This document shows, one piece after another, positions 58,782-64,000 of a stretch of DNA of 64,000 nucleotides. The position numbers and the translations under genes were made by a program. Below the pieces are notes generated by a model. The model saw nothing but the letters and a program-made list of their open reading frames with translations. It ran no database searches and had not been told where the DNA came from. Within the stretch, counting starts at the first letter, position 1. Each line of letters begins with the position of its first letter. The stretch is from Pyrenochaeta sp. MPI-SDFR-AT-0127 (lineage: Eukaryota; Ascomycota; Dothideomycetes; Pleosporales; Cucurbitariaceae): positions 186,001 to 250,000 of the forward strand of contig JAGTJM010000046.1 in assembly GCA_020747015.1 (NCBI GenBank), given 5' to 3'.

Positions 58782-59811
58782 CTGAGTACTAAGATTAGCT
58801 CTTATCTCAACTAAACAATCTCACAATGCCCACTCCCACATTGATGACCATCAGTCACCATGTGCGTGAGAGAACTACCTAAGGCATGAGACGATTGGAC
58901 ATACGAGACAATCACAATCTCTCCTGCACTTGCTGGACCCTGCGCGGATACTTGCCCTCTGAGGGGCTCCACTAGTGATGAATTCATGTTATGATCGGTG
59001 GGTCGATAAGCAAAAAATGGCAGCTAAGAACACCGCTCTCAGCAGTGATGGTATGATGTGATGGGTGCATCAAGGGGACGTGTCGCATGCCGGTGAGCCT
59101 CCATGGAACGAATATACCGAGGCTAACGATAAAGCCGCCGACAGCAAGCCGTGCGCGCCGGAGAGAGCTTCCCACCGCGACACACAGCGCACCTAGAAAG
59201 TAGACAAGAACGTTAATCGATACTGCAGTTTTGTTTGTTGTCACACGATGACCATCTACCCTTTGGCACACGCAACAGAAAGGTGTTTCCACAGATGAGG
59301 TATTTCAATCCCCAATGCCAATTGCATCAAAAGACCAAGATAGGCTAGCTAACAATTAGATTAGTTACGACGAATACGTACTCTAGCCCTCCGCCATAAG
59401 CTAGGGAGATATCCAGGACCAGGATTACAAGGATGGCCGTGTGACGGCGACGGAGCACCGATCCGTTATCACCTCAGCTGAAAGTTCTAAGCATCTCCGA
59501 TGCCTAGTTGACAGGTCTTCCAAATCGATTAGCTCCGACTTCCCCGCATTTCGAGGATACGGCTTAGCATTAGTTACGCCGCCCCTTGCAGATTGGCGGG
59601 CAAAGGCGTAGAGAGGAGAGTTTTAGGCGACATCGTGCTCGTGTTTGCTCAGTCATATTTAAAGACTTCGTCCTACACCTCTATTTCCAGAATTACTGTA
59701 TCTTGTCTACGCCAAGTTGTCGTTATTGGCTCTTTGGCTTCTCTTAGCTTCAAGTTCTCCCTCTTTGCCTCGTTGAAACTATACTTTAAGTGCCAGATCT
59801 TTACCGTCATC
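58782..59811. promoter_or_regulatory. Divergent promoter, regulator / Dal5-type permease
   Basis: About 1 kb containing the unresolved 5' end of the regulator gene and the permease promoter. A minus-strand frame (59292-58984, GTG start) encodes a hydrophobic stretch but has no ATG and no known domain. Confidence 0.45.
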
Positions 59812-61572
59812 ATGCCCGTAGAGAAGCCGTCAAATCCTCAGGATACTACGGGTATCGGGCGTTCCAAGTCTGAAATCATCGTGGATGTGAGCAACGAGGA
59901 GCGTTCGACTGGTGAGGGCAACTCATCCGACATCTTTGTTGACCCAGTCATTGAAAAGAAGGTGCTGCGTCGATTGGACAAGCGCTTTGCGCCCCTTTTC
60001 TGCGCCCTCTACTTTTTCGGTGAGTTTATCATGCTCACGAACCAGGGAGATCTATCAGGACGAAAAATGTGCTGACTACGCCTCCGTAAACAGCCTACCT
60101 TGATAGAAGCAACATTGGCAATGCTGCCATTGCTGGTCTCACCGATCAGCTCAGCCTCTCTGGCGCTCAGTTAAGCACCGCTGTCAGCATGTTCTTCGTC
60201 ACCTACGTTATCTTCATGGTACCATTCGTGCTCACACTTCGCTGGCTTAAGCCACATCGCGCCATGGCTGCTATGGCCTTGGCTTGGTCTATAGTGACCA
60301 TCGGAACAGCATTTGTCAAGTCCTACAGCAGCCTCCTTGCCTGTCGTCTCATTCTTGGTATCTGTGAATCGGGTTTCTTTCCCTGCATCAGCCTGTATAT
60401 CACCATGGTCTACAATCGAGAGGAACAAGGAATGCGCTTTGCCTACCTGTTCGCTGCCACGGCCTTAAGTGCTATGTTTGGCGGGCTCGTTGCGACTGGC
60501 ATTACGCACGTCGGTACCGTCGGCGGTCTTCGCGCTTGGAGCTGGCTCTACATCATAGAGGCTCTCATCTCTTTGGTCGTTGTGCCATGGTCATGGTTTG
60601 GACTACACGAGAGACCTGCAAAGGCTAAATTCTGGACTCCTGAGCAGCGTGATACCATGGAAAGGCGCGAGCTAAAACGTCAGGAATACATGGGTGCGAA
60701 CAAGTTCGAGTGGGCGCAAGTTTTCTCTGCTCTTCGTACTTGGAGAATGTACACCGGGTAAGTTTTTGATGCATCCTGTGTCTTTGTCATGGCTTGCAAT
60801 ATGACTGACACCACCCATTAGAGCCTTGATTCAGTTCTTTCAAGACATCGTTCTCTACGGCTTCAGCACCTTCCTTCCTTCGATCCTGAAGAATGGCTTA
60901 GGATATAGCAGGCTCGAAGCCCAGTACCTCAGCGTTCCTGTCTACCTTCTCGGCGGTGTTTCCTTCTTTATTGCCGCTAAGATTGGAGACAAGTATTCTT
61001 TTCGTGGAACCGTTCTCCTTTTGCTCAACATCTTCGCCGTCATTGGGTACGCCATCCTCCTCACAGTGAAAAATTCTTCTGTTCAGTACTTTGCATGCTT
61101 TCTGATTGCCATTCGTAAGTAGAAACCATCCTCTTTATGGATTTTGTAGTTATAAAGCTGACCTTCACAGCTCTATACAACGGACCTGGCATCAATGAAA
61201 CGTGGATTGTCAACAACACCGCTCCTCATTACCGCCGGGCCACTTTCCTTGGCATATCACTATCTGTTGGCAATGTCGCTGGTATCGTAGCGGGCCAGGT
61301 AAGCTCGATTCTCGTGGTGTGTATGATATCACTAGGAGCGTTTATCTGACATATTCTTTCTTTATGCTTAGATCTACCGCAAGGCCCCTTACAAATTAGG
61401 AAACTGGACCTCGCTTGGCTCTATACTCATCAGCATGCTATTAATCAGTATTCAGCTCATCTACTTTAAGATTGAAAACAGGAAGAAAGATCAGATTGCC
61501 AATGGCGAACGTGCGGACGACCGCACGCATTTCACGGGCGAGCACAATTTAGAGTTCAGATATGTGTACTGA
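59812..61572 (+). CDS. MFS permease, Dal5/anion:cation symporter family
   Basis: Proton symporter for small organic anions (the family includes allantoate, ureidosuccinate, pantothenate and nicotinate carriers). Exons 59812-60019, 60094-60757, 60822-61114, 61171-61298 and 61372-61572, 497 residues. ATG 59812 opens MPVEKPSNPQ; the upstream frame to 59593 starts with TTG. Family signatures: VLRRLDKRFAPL before helix 1, AYLDRSNIGNAAIAGL at the first junction (created by splicing), LGICESGFFPCISLYITMVY, GGLVATGI and WSWLYIIEAL. Its position beside DUF1445 and 5-oxoprolinase suggests uptake of 5-oxoproline, D-glutamate or a related anion; this is inference. Confidence 0.92.
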
Positions 61573-62106
61573 GCTATAAAAGCTTCGAGTTGGTCAAAAT
61601 GAGCTTTCTATGGCTTAAAGAATGTGTCTTGAAATACCTGCGCGACTGTTTGGAGTATATATTCTCTTATGTTACCGCTGTTTGCTTGAGTAAGCTGTGA
61701 TAGATACTATGTTGACTAGCCAATATCGCACACATGATATCAATACCACTAGTTTACGTTATCGCATAAATTGGAGATGGACAGCGACCAATCGAATAAC
61801 AGAGGTACTCTAATCACATCAGTCAGTCACCTCATAGCAATTAATACGATCCCAAGTTCTCGGAATATGTCGGCGACACTATACTCCTTATCGAAGCTGC
61901 CAGTTACTCTTCAGTGGAATGACACGCTGTGTATCTAATTTCTAGTCATGGGCAGAGTGTATATTTTGTAATAGTGTCACAAATGGCTTCTAATCATTAT
62001 TGAGATGTTAGTGTACTAAGATGGCACAGTATAATTAATAGTACTCTTTATTCTGTTGTTACTGGCCATCTTCTTGCGCGTACCAAATCGCATAATTTAC
62101 TCTTAT
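61573..62106. other. Intergenic (convergent)
   Basis: AT-rich 0.5 kb between the permease and the DUF1445 gene; no gene seen. It probably holds both 3' ends. Confidence 0.5.
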
Positions 62107-63036
62107 TCAGACCAGCACATCGGTTTCTAGGCAGTCAAGCACGAGCATATGCCCGGGGGCATGCCCCATGACGGTTCCTTCTAAATTTGCTCTCATAACC
62201 GCTTCCTGAGGAGTTACGCCACAGCCCCAGAATACTGGAACCACATTATCGTCGCCTGCCACCTCACTCAAGGGCCGTTGATCCAGTGTCAGAGGAGCAT
62301 CACCCCATTGCGGTTTATCAATGTCCTTGATTCCCAGTCTTTCAAGGGAATTCCAGCCCCAAGCTAGACACTCTCCGTGAGTGGGAAGATAGCGTCGTGT
62401 GATGGCACGAATCTTGGGAATATCGGCCTTTTTATACGGCCTCATGGAAACCACATAAGTGCTTCCAGTGAAGACTCCTGCAGGGTTCAAGGGAATGTTG
62501 GTCCTGTACATGGGCACATTGCGGTCCATGACAAAGTGTCGTGGCGGCAGGTCCGCGGCGGACAGAGCAGACTCAAAGCTGTAACTACATCCAATGAGAA
62601 AGGCGATATGGTCAGACGTCCATTGGGCCTTGATGTCCAAGATTCCCTCGTTGGTGAGTTTCGAATCTACGTAGACATTGAATCGGGGACAGTCGCTTCG
62701 TAGATCCAGGTGTGCCGCAATCTTGTCTCCGTTCAGGATAGTTGGAAGATGGGACTTGAGTCTGGAAAAGTCGCCAGGGACTTTAGACTCGGCTAGAAGC
62801 GGGCAGGGGACTGGGTTGCGTGCGCAGAGGTCCCGGAAGTCAGATGCATAACATGACGGAAGAATTATCAGGTTTGCCTGGAGATGGGAGGGTGCCAGGC
62901 CCGACGTGGATTTAGTGTACGTGTTGGTACGAGCAGCAAGACGAGCACTGAGGCCAGTCTTGAATTGAACTTCTGGCACCCCAACCAGTAGTCTTGTGGG
63001 CCCAGGAGCAAGGACTGTTGTGGTTGTCGTGGCCAT
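62107..63036 (-). CDS. DUF1445 protein (hydro-lyase / D-glutamate cyclase-related)
   Basis: Single exon of 309 residues from the ATG at 63036 (MATTTTTVLAPGPTRL); the longer frame to 63162 begins with TTG. The layout is that of DUF1445 (PF07286): RLLVG-like N-terminus, a central HIAFLIGCSYSFESAL, and the diagnostic C-terminus VPVFWGCGVTPQEAVM plus GHAPGHMLVLDC. Bacterial members such as YcsI lie beside 5-oxoprolinase genes, and mammalian D-glutamate cyclase carries this domain with a second one. The reaction of stand-alone DUF1445 proteins is unproven. Divergent from 5-oxoprolinase across 676 bp, which supports a role in 5-oxoproline or D-glutamate breakdown. No targeting signal; probably cytosolic. 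Confidence 0.88.
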   Translation of the reverse strand: MATTTTTVLAPGPTRLLVGVPEVQFKTGLSARLAARTNTYTKSTSGLAPSHLQANLIILPSCYASDFRDLCARNPVPCPLLAESKVPGDFSRLKSHLPTILNGDKIAAHLDLRSDCPRFNVYVDSKLTNEGILDIKAQWTSDHIAFLIGCSYSFESALSAADLPPRHFVMDRNVPMYRTNIPLNPAGVFTGSTYVVSMRPYKKADIPKIRAITRRYLPTHGECLAWGWNSLERLGIKDIDKPQWGDAPLTLDQRPLSEVAGDDNVVPVFWGCGVTPQEAVMRANLEGTVMGHAPGHMLVLDCLETDVLV

Positions 63037-63240
63037 GTTGTTTGCGTTTGATGGGGAACTCGAGAGGAGAATGACGAAGCAAAATGAACAAGAGAGGATA
63101 TACTTTGCGTGGGTAGTGTTGGAACTGAGATAGCAAGTTTCAACACCGGGTGTGAGTCGCAACTACGGTCTTGTCAAGCATATAAAGGCACAGCCCGTCA
63201 AAGCGCTCCAGGCTGCAGGCTATCAGTACAGTGCCTTATT

Positions 63241-63265
63241 TACGGGCTAAAGGCAACGGCCCGTA
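63241..63265. promoter_or_regulatory. Perfect inverted repeat TACGGGC-N11-GCCCGTA
   Basis: Seven-base arms at 63241-63247 and 63259-63265 with an 11-base spacer, 205 bp from the DUF1445 ATG and about 450 bp from the oxoprolinase ATG. The inverted CGG triplets suit a Zn2Cys6 homodimer; the regulator at 56.6-58.8 kb is a candidate. Binding is inferred. Confidence 0.45.
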
Positions 63266-63314
63266 GCTTTTTTTGTCGCGGACACCAGTTGGTATTGTTG
63301 ATCCCAATGGTCAG

Positions 63315-63363
63315 GGCCTGGAGGCGGTCCGAATGAGTACGGGATAGTGGGGCCTGAAGGCGG
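63315..63363 (+). repeat. Direct repeat GGCCTGRAGGCGG, two copies
   Basis: Copies at 63315-63327 and 63351-63363 match at 12 of 13 positions, offset 36 bp, inside the same divergent promoter. Possibly an operator half-site pair. Confidence 0.45.
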
Positions 63364-63712
63364 ACGCGGAGCTCCACCCCCGCTTTTGGCGGTGCATGGC
63401 GCCCTCGCCTCCGCACGGAGCGGGCGACCGACATCTGTGTTGTGTATCAAGCTGGGCATAATGAGAAATACCAATTTCCAGACACCGAACGATACACGCA
63501 GAACGAGCAACGGAGGTAAGGCCGCCAGCAGCTTATGCCCATGGATGCCAGCTAGGTCCATGGAGGTATCAAAAGGGACCACAAAGCTGTAAGGTATATC
63601 TTAATGAAGTCCCCATACATGAGGACCATTCAAGGAATTAACTTGTCTTCGAAAGTCTCTGTATTAGAACCCATTATCACGCACCCTCCACGTTTTGAAT
63701 TCACAAGCAGGC

Positions 63713-64000
63713 ATGCCGGGACTTCAAATCTCTATTGACAGAGGCGGCACATTCACTGACATCCATGCGTCAGTTCCTGGGCAAGACGACATCATCTTGA
63801 AGGTTCTGTCTGTCGACCCTTCCAACTACAGCGATGCACCCACTGAGGGCGTACGTCGTATTCTTGAGATTGTCACAGGCCAGCCCCATCCTCGTGGGCA
63901 ACCCCTTCAAACGGCGCCTATTGAGCGCATTCGCATGGGCACAACAGTTGGCACAAATGCATTACTAGAGAGGAAAGGCGCTAGGTCAGCGCTGCTTGTC
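63713..64000 (+). CDS. 5-oxoprolinase (ATP-hydrolysing), 5' end only
   Basis: Opens 5-oxoproline to glutamate using ATP; part of glutathione turnover. The first 96 codons are in the window, open to the right edge. ATG 63713 opens MPGLQISIDRGGTFTDIHAS; the phosphate-binding DRGGTFTD of the HyuA/actin-like fold is complete. LSVDPSNYSDAPTEGVRRIL and IRMGTTVGTNALLERKGARS match eukaryotic 5-oxoprolinase (OXP1/OPLAH, usually near 1280 residues) rather than bacterial hydantoinase subunits. It is divergent from DUF1445. About 90 percent of the gene lies beyond the window. Confidence 0.93.
   Translation, partial: MPGLQISIDRGGTFTDIHASVPGQDDIILKVLSVDPSNYSDAPTEGVRRILEIVTGQPHPRGQPLQTAPIERIRMGTTVGTNALLERKGARSALLV

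Larger units (their letters stand above)
63037..63712. promoter_or_regulatory. Divergent promoter, DUF1445 / 5-oxoprolinase
   Basis: 676 bp shared upstream region with a CGG/CCG dyad and a nearby 13-bp direct repeat, listed separately. Such palindromic CGG triplets are the usual targets of Zn2Cys6 dimers. Confidence 0.55.

Overview
The window is nuclear DNA of a filamentous ascomycete. Genes carry short introns (about 45-80 nt) with GT..AG borders and CTNAY branch points, and the gene set is that of a saprotrophic or plant-associated mould: nitrate assimilation, GH7 endoglucanase, Zn2Cys6 regulators, MFS permeases, NmrA, M28 peptidase and Dal5-type transport. A Dothideomycete (Pleosporales-like) source fits the protein flavour, but the species cannot be named from sequence alone. 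Gene models were built by hand from reading frames and splice signals; exon sums were checked for divisibility by three.

Layout. 1-8 kb: nitrite reductase (cut by the left edge) and nitrate reductase in tandem on the minus strand, with three exact NirA-type sites upstream. 8-13 kb: a divergent pair, an Irc3-like mitochondrial helicase and an Rrn5-like Pol I factor that carries a Zn2Cys6 cluster. 13-17 kb: secreted M28 aminopeptidase and a Bsc6-like MFS protein. 17-25 kb: sparse region with a hypothetical protein, a Zn2Cys6 regulator, a tiny probably myristoylated protein and an ankyrin relic. 25-37 kb: PTEN-like phosphatase, a large AAA ATPase with a disordered charged N-terminus, another Zn2Cys6 regulator and a GH7 endoglucanase. 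37-46 kb: small hypothetical genes, an acidic zinc-finger protein whose frame is interrupted by two stops, a CREB/ATF bZIP and an NmrA-like protein. 46-55 kb: conserved core genes, ATRIP/Rad26 and CDP-diacylglycerol synthase (divergent), a PPR protein and a sugar porter.

56-64 kb: a Zn2Cys6 regulator, a Dal5-type organic-anion permease, a DUF1445 protein and the start of a 5-oxoprolinase. DUF1445 proteins are linked with 5-oxoproline metabolism in bacteria (ycsI beside the pxp genes) and form part of mammalian D-glutamate cyclase. The four genes look like a catabolic cluster for 5-oxoproline or D-glutamate, with uptake, conversion, hydrolysis to glutamate and a local regulator. The shared DUF1445/oxoprolinase promoter holds a perfect CGGGC-N11-GCCCG dyad. 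This is the best candidate in the window for an undescribed system.

No rRNA, tRNA, CRISPR array or intact transposon was recognised.
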